From: Verrucomicrobiia bacterium
GTDB lineage: Bacteria > Verrucomicrobiota > Verrucomicrobiia > JADLBR01
NCBI GenBank assembly: GCA_020847615.1
Contig: JADLBR010000465.1
Span: 1 to 35,937 of the forward strand
DNA: 35,937 nt
Direction: 5' to 3'
The stretch's first letter is position 1. Every line of letters begins with the position of its first letter. Shown piece by piece: positions 25,067-32,031 of this stretch. Both the position numbers and the translations under genes were made by a program. Below the pieces are notes generated by a model. It was not told where the DNA came from. It searched no databases and saw only the letters and a list, made by a program, of their open reading frames with translations.

Positions 25067-26515
25067 TCATATCGGCGGTCTTTCCCTGTGCCATGGCGTG
25101 GTCCGCTCGTAATGGTGGGCCGCGCGGAGGATGGTCGATTCGCCGAACGGTCGACCGATGATCTGGAGCCCGATGGGCAGGCGTCCCCCGCCCTCATCGG
25201 CGAAGCCGCAGGGGACGGAGATGCCGCAGGTGCCGGCCATGTTGACGGCGATGGTGAAGACATCGCCGAGGTACATGCTGATGGGATCGTCCAGTTTCTC
25301 GCCCAGCCTGAAGGCGGGGGAGGGGGCCGTGGGGGTCAGGATGGCATCGCAGGAGGCAAAGGCGCGATCGAAGTCGCGGCGTATGAGGGTGCGGACCTTC
25401 TGGGCGCGCAGGTAATAGGCGTCGTAGTATCCCGAGCTCAGGACATAGGTGCCGAGGAGGATGCGGCGCTTGACCTCGCTGCCGAAGCCCTCCCTGCGGG
25501 TCCGCGCGTAGCAGTCGATCACATCGGCGGGATCCTTGGCGCGGTGGCCGTAGCGGACGCCATCGAAGCGGGCCAGGTTCGAGGATGCCTCTGCGGGTGC
25601 GATGATGTAATAGGACGCGATCGCGTACTCGGTGTGGGGCAGGGAGATGTCAATGATCTCGGCCCCCTCGCGGGCGAGGTGATCGATGGCGCCCCGGACC
25701 GCCCGCTCGACCGCGGGATCCATGCCCGGGATGAAGTACTCCTTGGGCACGCCGAATTTCAGCCCTTTCACCCCGCCTTCCAGCGATGCGGCGAAATCGG
25801 GGACGGGCCGGTCCACGGAGGTGCAATCGGACGGGTCGTGTCCCGAGATGGCGCCCAGGATCAGGGCGGCGTCCTCGACGTTGTGGGCCAACGGGCCGAT
25901 CTGGTCCAGCGACGACGCGAACGCCACCAGCCCAAAGCGCGAGACGCGCCCATACGTGGGTTTGAGGCCCACGCAACCGCAGAAGGACGCCGGCTGGCGG
26001 ATCGAGCCGCCCGTGTCGCTGCCCAGGGCCACCACGGCCAGGCCGCCTGCCACGGCGGCGGCGCTTCCCCCGCTGCTGCCCCCCGGCGCGCGCGACGTGT
26101 CCCAGGGATTCCTGCAGGGGCCGTAGTACGAATTCTCGTTGGACGAACCCATGGCGAACTCGTCCATGTTCACCCGGCCCGCGGGGATCGCGCCCGCCCC
26201 GCGCAACTTGCGGATGACGGTCGCATCATAGATCGACCGATGACCCTGGAGGATGCCGGAGCCGCAGGTGCACGGCTGGCCCCGCACCGCTATCACGTCC
26301 TTGATGGCGACCGGTATGCCCCCCAGCGGCAGCGCGATGTCCGCGCGGTCCGCCTCGGCACATGCCGCATCCCAGTCGGTGTGGACATAGGCGTTCAGGG
26401 CCGGGTTATGGGCCTCCACCCGCTCCCGGATCGCCGCGACGATGTCCCGCGGGCGGATCTCGCCCGCGCGCAACTGCGCCCGCAAGGCCGCGACCGACTC
26501 AAGGGGCAAGCTCAT
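25067..26515 (-). CDS. gatA: Asp-tRNA(Asn)/Glu-tRNA(Gln) amidotransferase subunit A
   Basis: 482 residues. It is an amidase-family glutaminase that supplies ammonia to GatB. The Ser-cisSer-Lys triad is present: Lys72 in 'GGIPVAIKDVI', Ser147 in 'APGGSSGGSAAAVAGG' and Ser171 in 'GSDTGGSIR', each seven lower than in the Staphylococcus enzyme. 'AFASSLDQIGPLAHNVEDAA' and 'YYIIAPAEASSNLARFDGVR' are family landmarks, and the C-terminus reads 'GLQIIGRPFGESTILRAAHH'. The ATG overlaps the gatC stop (ATGA). Its presence means Gln-tRNA and/or Asn-tRNA is made by the indirect route in this organism. Confidence 0.97.
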   Translation of the reverse strand: MSLPLESVAALRAQLRAGEIRPRDIVAAIRERVEAHNPALNAYVHTDWDAACAEADRADIALPLGGIPVAIKDVIAVRGQPCTCGSGILQGHRSIYDATVIRKLRGAGAIPAGRVNMDEFAMGSSNENSYYGPCRNPWDTSRAPGGSSGGSAAAVAGGLAVVALGSDTGGSIRQPASFCGCVGLKPTYGRVSRFGLVAFASSLDQIGPLAHNVEDAALILGAISGHDPSDCTSVDRPVPDFAASLEGGVKGLKFGVPKEYFIPGMDPAVERAVRGAIDHLAREGAEIIDISLPHTEYAIASYYIIAPAEASSNLARFDGVRYGHRAKDPADVIDCYARTRREGFGSEVKRRILLGTYVLSSGYYDAYYLRAQKVRTLIRRDFDRAFASCDAILTPTAPSPAFRLGEKLDDPISMYLGDVFTIAVNMAGTCGISVPCGFADEGGGRLPIGLQIIGRPFGESTILRAAHHYERTTPWHRERPPI

Positions 26516-26799
26516 TCGACGATCTTTGGCGTGATGAACAAGCCGTTGGCCGCCAGCGGGGCATTGGCGAGCGCGTCGGATTCCGGAACCGACTCCCGCG
26601 GTTCGTCGGCGCGAAATACATTGTGGATCGGCGCGGCATGTGCCGTCGGCTCAATCCCTTCCAGATCCAGCCGCCCCAATGCCGCTATATGCCCCAGTAC
26701 CCCATCCAGTTGCCCCTGAAACGCCTCCGCCTCGCCATCGTTCAGCTCCAGCCGCGCCAAATGGGCCACGTACGCCACGTCGATCTCGACCTTTCCCAT
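26512..26799 (-). CDS. gatC: Asp-tRNA(Asn)/Glu-tRNA(Gln) amidotransferase subunit C
   Basis: About 95 residues from the ATG at 26799 (MGKVEIDVAYVAHLARLELN), which matches GatC starts; an in-frame start at 26838 would add 13 unrelated residues. GatC is a small belt-like protein that holds GatA and GatB together. 'VAHLARLELNDGEAEAFQGQ' and the C-terminal 'FRADEPRESVPESDALANAP' are the standard anchors. It is the first gene of gatCAB, overlapping gatA by 4 bases. The 110 bases upstream, before repeat R1 copy C, must hold the promoter, but I see no clear -35/-10 pair. Confidence 0.92.
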   Translation of the reverse strand: MGKVEIDVAYVAHLARLELNDGEAEAFQGQLDGVLGHIAALGRLDLEGIEPTAHAAPIHNVFRADEPRESVPESDALANAPLAANGLFITPKIVE

Positions 26800-26907
26800 C
26801 GCAGTTCGACCGATAGCGCGGGCCGCCGGATCTGGCAACTCCCGATGCCGGCCAGAAACCGGAATCTGCGCCCCCCAGGGTCGCTCCGATCCCCTTCGAT
26901 ATCCGGG

Positions 26908-27030
26908 GGTGACTCAAAAATTACCGCGTCGCTTCCCGTAGCCGAACGCGTGAGCGTTTGGGCGCCAATCGCCCGAGGCGATCGGCCACATTTTCCCAAG
27001 CCGGTGGTCCGGCGGTTGCCGGATGGGATC
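26908..27030 (-). repeat. Interspersed palindromic repeat R1, copy C
   Basis: On the minus strand: TCCGGCAACCGCCGGA, then AAAATGTGGCCGATCGCC, TCGG, GGCGATTGGC, then GCCCAAACGC TCAC GCGTTCGGCTAC, and a tail ending TTTTTGAGTCACCC. It is nearly collinear with copy D at 29943-30077. It lies upstream of gatC and directly beside R2 copy 2. Confidence 0.85.
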
Positions 27031-27033
27031 TAA

Positions 27034-27213
27034 CCAGAAACTTCAAAGTTGGGGACACTTCGATGCGTGTCACAACATACACGGAATCAGCAGCTTATTC
27101 GGACACCGCCTGAAGGCGGCACTACGAGCACACGACCACGGGAATGTTCGTAGTGGTGCCTTCAGGCACTCCGCGACCCACCAGAGGTTTCCCCCTGAAT
27201 AATCCGGCGCGTG
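27034..27213 (+). repeat. Interspersed palindromic repeat R2, copy 2
   Basis: Collinear with 3426-3605. It begins CCAGAAACTTCAAAGTT, holds CCGCCTGAAGGCGG, ACTACGA, TCGTAGT and TGCCTTCAGGCA, and ends near CGCGACCCACCAGAGG. The flanks as well as the palindromes are conserved. R1 copy C adjoins it on the left. Confidence 0.85.
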
Positions 27214-27254
27214 GAGAACTCTGGCCATCTCCGCCCGCGTCAACGCATGGGGGC

Positions 27255-27298
27255 AAAAAAAAGCGGCCGCCGAAGCGGCCGCCCTCTGCAGGGCGGCC
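27255..27298 (-). terminator. Strong UUCG-loop intrinsic terminator
   Basis: On the minus strand GCGGCCGC, loop TTCG, GCGGCCGC is followed by eight T residues, a textbook intrinsic terminator. A second perfect stem (GGCCGCCC with GGGCGGCC, loop 6) overlaps its upstream side. It lies about 340 bases past the ECF S-component stop and before gatC, so it probably ends the ECF operon. Confidence 0.85.
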
Positions 27299-27640
27299 AG
27301 CGTGTGCTTGGGATCAGGTGCTCCTACTCCGGGTTTTGGGATAGGGGGGGAAAGAACGAGAGTAGGAGGTGCCAACCGCGCCTGCAAATCTTCAAAATTT
27401 GCAACTCTGCCCCATATGGAACGATTTCCATTTGGAGGCCGAGTGTTCAAAGAACTGTTGAATCAATACATCGATTCGGTGCCTCGCGCAACCGAAAAGG
27501 GGACATTTGTAAACTTTATGAAAAAAATTAATGTCATGACGAGGTGTGGTTTCGATGGCATGCGGATTGCTGTCTTGGGATTTGGGGGGCCGACATCGGG
27601 GCAACGCAAGACGATATTATTCAAATAGTTATAGAAATGT
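27299..27640. other. Gene-poor, partly AT-rich gap with hairpins and one doubtful small frame
   Basis: This 340-base stretch lies between the terminator and the ECF S component. It holds a long-loop inverted repeat (CTCCTACTC at 27321, GAGTAGGAG at 27360), a small GCAAAT...ATTTGC stem near 27384, and an imperfect hairpin around CCATATGGAA. From about 27400 to 27640 it is clearly more AT-rich than its neighbours. A plus-strand frame 27416-27628 (70 residues, 'FVNFMKKINVMTRCGFDGM') lacks a ribosome binding site and a recognisable family. It may be a decayed acquired fragment or the 3' untranslated region of the ECF mRNA. Confidence 0.4.
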
Positions 27641-28248
27641 CAGCCATGGGGTGGTTGTCGGTGGCGGTGGAGGATGCGGAGGAGGGGTTGTGCGGCGGTG
27701 GCGATGAGGAGTGCGTTGGTGGCGGCGTGTGCGGCATCGAAGGGGAGGGAGGCGGCATTGACGGCGATCCAAGTGGCGGCGTTGAGTGGGTGGACGAAGG
27801 CGATCCAGTGCCAGAGGTTCTGGAGCCAGCCGAAGAGGAAGCCCCAGGCGATGCCGAGGGTGACGAGGAGTCCGGTGGGGGGATTTGGCCAGAGGCGTCC
27901 GATCCAGCCGAGGCTGAGTCCACAGATGCCCCAACCTGCGGCCTGCCAGAGAGTCCAGAGTCCTTGGCCGAGGAAGAAGTTCGAGCCGATGGTGGCGATG
28001 ACACCGGTCATGAATCCGGCCGAGGGGCCGAGGGCGAGGCCGGCGAGCATGACGAGGAAGGTGGTGGGCTGGACGGAGGGCACGACGGCGGTGAGGACGC
28101 GGCCTAGGGCGGCGGTGGCCGCGAGCACGGCGATGAGGGGAACGTGCTGCAGGGGCCGGCGCCCGCGCTCGAACCAGAAGAGGCCCGCAGCGATGAGCGC
28201 GAGGGCCATGGCGGGCAGGAGCCAGGCGGGTGCGAAGGGGCCAGTCAT
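27640..28248 (-). CDS. ECF transporter substrate-binding (S) component, probably cobalamin-related
   Basis: About 202 residues from the ATG at 28248, which overlaps the stop of the ATPase gene (ATGA). It is very hydrophobic, with roughly six membrane helices. 'VQPTTFLVMLAGLALGPSAG', 'FMTGVIATIGSNFFLGQGLW' and 'TLWQAAGWGICGLSLGWIGR' match a group of ECF S components of the energy-coupling factor family. S components bind a vitamin with high affinity in the inner membrane. The upstream riboswitch and DUF4430 gene point to cobalamin or a precursor (inference; sequence alone does not fix the ligand). It is the last gene of the operon. Confidence 0.85.
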   Translation of the reverse strand: MTGPFAPAWLLPAMALALIAAGLFWFERGRRPLQHVPLIAVLAATAALGRVLTAVVPSVQPTTFLVMLAGLALGPSAGFMTGVIATIGSNFFLGQGLWTLWQAAGWGICGLSLGWIGRLWPNPPTGLLVTLGIAWGFLFGWLQNLWHWIAFVHPLNAATWIAVNAASLPFDAAHAATNALLIATAAQPLLRILHRHRQPPHG

Positions 28249-29912
28249 GAGGGGCCCTGGGTTTCGGTGAGGCGGGGGGCGAAGGCGAGGTGGGCTTGCC
28301 GTCGGGTGAGGATGCCGCGGCAATCGGACCGGCCGCGGAGGGCGCGTCCCCATGCCGTGGAGAAAAAGAGGCCTTGCTCGAGGATATCGCCGGGGGGGCC
28401 GGAGGCGACGATTTCGCCATCGAACATGAGGGCGGCGCGGTGGGCGATGTCGGCGGCGAACTCGAAATCCTGGGTCGCCATGATGATCGTGCGGCGGCGA
28501 CCGGCGACGAGGTCGGCGAGGAGGTTCGAGAGGGCCGCGCGCATGCGTTCGCTGAGCCCCCGGGTGGGTTCATCGAGGAGGAGGAGGTCGGGGTCGGTGG
28601 CCAGGGTGGATGCCAGGGCGACGCGGCGTCGCTCGCCGGCGCTCAGGTCGTGGGGGTGGCGGTGCGCGAGGGGCGCGACATGGAGCCGATCCAGCAGCGG
28701 CTGTAACTCGGCTGATCCATCGAGGTTGGCCAGGGTTCTAGAAAAAGCGATCTCCTCGGCGACCGTCTCGTGGGCGAGATGATGGTCGGGGTTCTGAGAG
28801 AGGTAGCCGATGCGGCGGAGGCGTTCAGCGGGTGGGATGACTGCCGGGTCTTTGCCGAAGACCGAGATTTCGCCGGAATTCGGGCGGAGGAGGCCCAGTA
28901 GCATTGCGAGGAGGGTGCTCTTACCCGCGCCGTTGCCGCCGAGGAGGCATAAGATCTCTCCTCGCGAGACGTCGATATCGATGCCGCGGAGGGCCTCGCG
29001 ATCGTGGCCGTAGGCGAAGTGGGCGCCGCGGGCGCGGATGACCGTCTTCTGGGGCGAGGGAGGGGTTGGAGGGGCCGAGGGGCAGGGAGCGGGGATGGGA
29101 GGCAGGGAGGCGATGGCGGCGCGGGCCTCGGGAACTGTGAGGGGCAGGAGCGTGCGTCCGTCGGGGCCGGGGAACGGGATGGCCGTCTGCGGGATGTTGG
29201 CGCCGTGATCGAGCGCCCACCGGGCATAGTCGCGGGGGGGCAGGTCACAGGCCACCCTGCCGTGATCGAGGGCGACGACGCGGCTCGCCCATGACAGGCA
29301 ACCATCGAGGTGCTGTTCGATGAGAATGAGGGTGAGGCCGAGATCCTGATTCAGGCGCCTCAAAACCTCAAAGACCTCGGCGGCGGCCATCGGATCGAGC
29401 TGGGAGGTGGGTTCATCCAGGACCAGGGCGGTTTGGGCCATGGCGAGAATCGCCCCGATCACCGTCTTCTGCTTTTCGCCGCCCGAGAGTTCATGGCAGT
29501 GCCGGTCGAGCAGGGGCTCGAGGCCGAGCCAGCCGGTGACCTCGGCCATCGAGCGGCGCATCTCACCCCTGGGAATCCCTAGGTTCTCCATCCCGGTCGC
29601 GATCTCGCGGCGCACGGTCGATGCGATGATCTGGCGCTCGGGGTCCTGAAAGACCATGCCCACGTGGCGGCGCAGGCCGGTGCCCCAGTCGGCGAGGGCG
29701 CGATCGGAGAACCGGACCGAGCCGGATAGTTCGCCCCCCTGGAACTCGGGGATGAGGCCACCCATCACGCGGGCGAGGGTGGACTTGCCGCTGCCGGATT
29801 CGCCGGTGACGAGCAGGCATTGGCCGCGCGCCACGCGAAGATCGATGCGGTCCAGGGCGGGGGAATCGGAGCCCGGGTACGAGAACGAGACGTTATCGAG
29901 TTCGAAGATCAT
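28245..29912 (-). CDS. ecfA: Fused energy-coupling factor ATPase EcfA-EcfA
   Basis: 555 residues holding two complete ABC ATPase domains, where most ECF systems use two separate proteins. Domain 1 (about 1-235): Walker A 'GESGSGKST' (37-45), signature 'LSGGEKQK' and Walker B 'LVLDEPTSQLD'. Domain 2 (about 300-520): Walker A 'GGNGAGKST', signature 'LSAGERRRVALAS' (Ala in place of the usual second Gly) and Walker B 'LLLLDEPTRGLS'. A Pro-rich linker (LPPIPAPCPSAPPTPPSP) joins them. ATP binding and hydrolysis drive toppling of the S component. It overlaps the S-component gene by 4 bases; ecfT lies 160 bases upstream across repeat R1. Confidence 0.95.
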   Translation of the reverse strand: MIFELDNVSFSYPGSDSPALDRIDLRVARGQCLLVTGESGSGKSTLARVMGGLIPEFQGGELSGSVRFSDRALADWGTGLRRHVGMVFQDPERQIIASTVRREIATGMENLGIPRGEMRRSMAEVTGWLGLEPLLDRHCHELSGGEKQKTVIGAILAMAQTALVLDEPTSQLDPMAAAEVFEVLRRLNQDLGLTLILIEQHLDGCLSWASRVVALDHGRVACDLPPRDYARWALDHGANIPQTAIPFPGPDGRTLLPLTVPEARAAIASLPPIPAPCPSAPPTPPSPQKTVIRARGAHFAYGHDREALRGIDIDVSRGEILCLLGGNGAGKSTLLAMLLGLLRPNSGEISVFGKDPAVIPPAERLRRIGYLSQNPDHHLAHETVAEEIAFSRTLANLDGSAELQPLLDRLHVAPLAHRHPHDLSAGERRRVALASTLATDPDLLLLDEPTRGLSERMRAALSNLLADLVAGRRRTIIMATQDFEFAADIAHRAALMFDGEIVASGPPGDILEQGLFFSTAWGRALRGRSDCRGILTRRQAHLAFAPRLTETQGPS

Positions 29913-29942
29913 GGATCAAGAATGTCGCTGATCGCCGGGACG

Positions 29943-30077
29943 AAAAAGTGTGGCCCATCTGATCCGGCAGCTGCCGGACCATCGGGGGTGAAAGTGTAGC
30001 CGATCGCCTCGGGCGATTGGCGGCCAAACGCTCACGCGTTCGGCTACGGGACGCGATGCGGCCATTTTCGAGTCAGC
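29943..30077 (+). repeat. Interspersed palindromic repeat R1, copy D
   Basis: It holds the palindrome TCCGGCAGCTGCCGGA, then AAAGTGTAGCCGATCGCC, TCGG, GCGATTGGC, then GCCAAACGC TCAC GCGTTCGGCTAC, and a tail ending ATTTTCGAGTCAGC. It fills the gap between ecfT and ecfA in the operon. The last bases include the ecfT stop codon (minus strand). It is collinear with copy C at 26908-27030 on the other strand. Confidence 0.88.
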
Positions 30078-30981
30078 ACGCACGGGCATGGCGGCGGATG
30101 AGGGTTGGCGCGCGCCAGGCGAACCAGGCGAGGGCGGCGGTGGCGACCGGGATGGCGGCGAGGGCCAGGGAGATGGCCGGGCGGGTTGGGGTGAGCCTCG
30201 GGTAGAAGTGGAACTGTGCCGTTCCCGAGATGGCCAAGGCGAGGGCGGCGGTGGCCAGCAGGGCGCCGGCGGCCGTTGCCACCCGGTCGCGGGGCGTCAG
30301 GTGATCGGGGTCGATGAAGGATCGTGGCCCCGAGCCAAAACCCCGGGCGGCGAGCGCCTCGGCGAGATCCCTGGCGCCCTCGAGTGCCGAGGCGAGGAGG
30401 GTGCGCCACAAGAGGCCCGCGGCCGCGGCGCGCGACCGGAGGGTGCCCGCCCGCAGGTCGATGCCTTGCGACCAGAGGATCGCCTGAATCTGGCGTGCTT
30501 CTCGGAGCAATGATGGGATGAGTTGAATCACGATTCCCAAGGTCACGGCCGTGCGGGGCGCCGCCTTGCCGAGCAGGCCGAGGGAGCGATCCGTGTCACT
30601 GAGCCGCGCCCAGAGGGCGAATGTCGCCATGACGGTGGCGAGTTTCGCGCCGGCGATCGCGCCAAACGCGACAGCCTCTAGAGTGATCGCGCTCGCGCCG
30701 GGCCACCAGGCTGGGAGCGGTGACAGGATCGTGGAACCGGCCCCCGAGAAGAAGGCGTTGATCGCAGCCATCATGAGGGCCGGGGGCAGTGCGAACAGCG
30801 CCGTTTGGCGAAACTGGCCATCGCGGGCCAGCCAAGCGAAACTGGCGAGCGTGGCCCCGACCACGGCGCCGGGTTGATCCACGGCCAGAAGCCAGAGCAG
30901 GAACCCCATCGCAAATGTGGCGCCGGCGAGCGGATGGATGGGTGGGGCACTCCGCCGGGGGCATTCGAGGGGTCTGATCAT
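30073..30981 (-). CDS. ecfT: ECF transporter transmembrane component EcfT
   Basis: 302 residues. EcfT is the membrane scaffold joining the S component to the two ATPase domains. There are several N-terminal membrane helices ('TFAMGFLLWLLAVDQPGAVV'), then the cytoplasmic coupling helices. The second carries the family motif in 'ALEGARDLAEALAARGFGSG'. The first reads 'EARQIQAILWSQGIDL', so the usual Ala-Arg-Gly is Ser-Gln-Gly here. A C-terminal hydrophobic pair follows. The ATG overlaps the DUF4430 stop by 4 bases. The stop codon lies inside the conserved tail of repeat R1. Confidence 0.9.
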   Translation of the reverse strand: MIRPLECPRRSAPPIHPLAGATFAMGFLLWLLAVDQPGAVVGATLASFAWLARDGQFRQTALFALPPALMMAAINAFFSGAGSTILSPLPAWWPGASAITLEAVAFGAIAGAKLATVMATFALWARLSDTDRSLGLLGKAAPRTAVTLGIVIQLIPSLLREARQIQAILWSQGIDLRAGTLRSRAAAAGLLWRTLLASALEGARDLAEALAARGFGSGPRSFIDPDHLTPRDRVATAAGALLATAALALAISGTAQFHFYPRLTPTRPAISLALAAIPVATAALAWFAWRAPTLIRRHARAC

Positions 30982-32027
30982 GGCGGGATCGCCCGGGGGC
31001 GGATGGGGAGCGGTAGCGTGACGCGTCGCCCGTCCACGATCATGAGGCCAGCGGCGCCCGCAAGGGATTCGGGCGAGCGCGCGAGCAGGCCTGCGGTCGC
31101 CCGCGTTTCAACATCGCCCGTTCCCGTGACGAGCCAGAGGCACGCCCCTCGCCGAGCGCCGGTCTTGGCGGCCAGGATGGCGCCGCCGGGCGCAGGGGGT
31201 CCAGGCGCCTCGCCGTGCCAATCGCGACCCGACGCGCCGCGGTCCGAGAACTCGACCAGCAGCCCGGTCTTTGCCGCATGGCGGTGGATGTCGGCGACCG
31301 CGGGATGGGCGACCAACGCGCCCCAGGGGCCGAGCAGCAGCGGGAAGGACGTCTCCACATCGATCGTTACGGAGGGGCCGAAAGGGACTTGCACGACATC
31401 GCGGACGCCGAGTTCCTTCAACCTGGCGGCGATCGCGCTGGCCTCCGCCTCAAAACCCGCGGCGTGGAGGAGCCGCGTGGGCGCCGTCTTGCCGCCGTGG
31501 CCATGCGCGAAAGGCTCTGGGAACGCGCCGACGAGGGCCCCGACCTGAAAGCCCTCCGACCATGGATGGTAATCCCACCAGATGTGATCGCCGGACGCCG
31601 GACGATATTGCGCGGCGCCCACCGGGGACAGCACCCCGTTGATAAAATAGAACCAGTCCTCGTCGCGTCCCTCGAGAGTGCCCGAGCGCAGGTCGCCGAT
31701 GGCGGTCACGAAGCCGGCCCGCGTTGCCTCGATGGGGATCGACGCGCGGAGCACATCGACGACGCTGCCGCCGGGGCGTTGGGCGCTCTGGACGATGGGC
31801 TCCGCCCCGAACGCGCGCGTGACGCGGAGCGTGACGTCCGCCGGGGGCGAGGCGGGGAGCGGCATGGGCGAAAGGCCGAGGACAATGGCCGTGGCAGCGA
31901 GAATGAGCGACCGGCGCGGCGGCCCGCTTGGCCACGCATTGCCCGCCCTTCGCCGGTCAAAGGGGGCCCGCGTCGCCACGGTCTGGCGAACGTGGCCACG
32001 GATTTTCGAGTCAACCGCCTGGTGCAT
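30978..32027 (-). CDS. Exported DUF4430 (transcobalamin-C-like) protein
   Basis: Up to 349 residues. A signal peptide (RRSLILAATAIVLGLSPMPLPASPPA) lies about 38 residues in, so the annotated ATG at 32027 may be too early; the first 15 codons overlap a repeat-like segment. 'GRDEDWFYFINGVLSPVGAA' followed by 'DHIWWDYHPWSEG' is the DUF4430 pattern, a fold shared with the C-terminal domain of vitamin B12 carriers such as transcobalamin. The rest (about 165-349) is an unrecognised domain ending in 'LMIVDGRRVTLPLPIRPR'. Its place between a B12 riboswitch and ecfT suggests a periplasmic corrinoid-binding role (inference). It starts 4 bases after the preceding stop and overlaps ecfT. Confidence 0.82.
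   Translation of the reverse strand: MHQAVDSKIRGHVRQTVATRAPFDRRRAGNAWPSGPPRRSLILAATAIVLGLSPMPLPASPPADVTLRVTRAFGAEPIVQSAQRPGGSVVDVLRASIPIEATRAGFVTAIGDLRSGTLEGRDEDWFYFINGVLSPVGAAQYRPASGDHIWWDYHPWSEGFQVGALVGAFPEPFAHGHGGKTAPTRLLHAAGFEAEASAIAARLKELGVRDVVQVPFGPSVTIDVETSFPLLLGPWGALVAHPAVADIHRHAAKTGLLVEFSDRGASGRDWHGEAPGPPAPGGAILAAKTGARRGACLWLVTGTGDVETRATAGLLARSPESLAGAAGLMIVDGRRVTLPLPIRPRAIPP
31991..32016 (+). repeat. Possible fragment of repeat R1 at the DUF4430 gene start
   Basis: GTGGCCACGGATTTTCGAGTCAACC resembles the R1 tail (GCGGCCATTTTCGAGTCAGC at the ecfT-ecfA gap), with ATTTTCGAGTCA identical. No hairpin arms are recognisable nearby, so it may be a remnant or chance. Confidence 0.4.
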
Positions 32028-32031
32028 GGCT

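Noticed and set aside
27070-27450. A minus-strand frame of 126 codons upstream of gatC
   Set aside because: It is made of repeat R2, the terminator stem and a poly-A tract, so it is not a protein gene.
27544-28107. A plus-strand frame opposite the ECF S component, rich in Glu, Gly and Asp
   Set aside because: It mirrors the hydrophobic codons of the S component and shows no domain.
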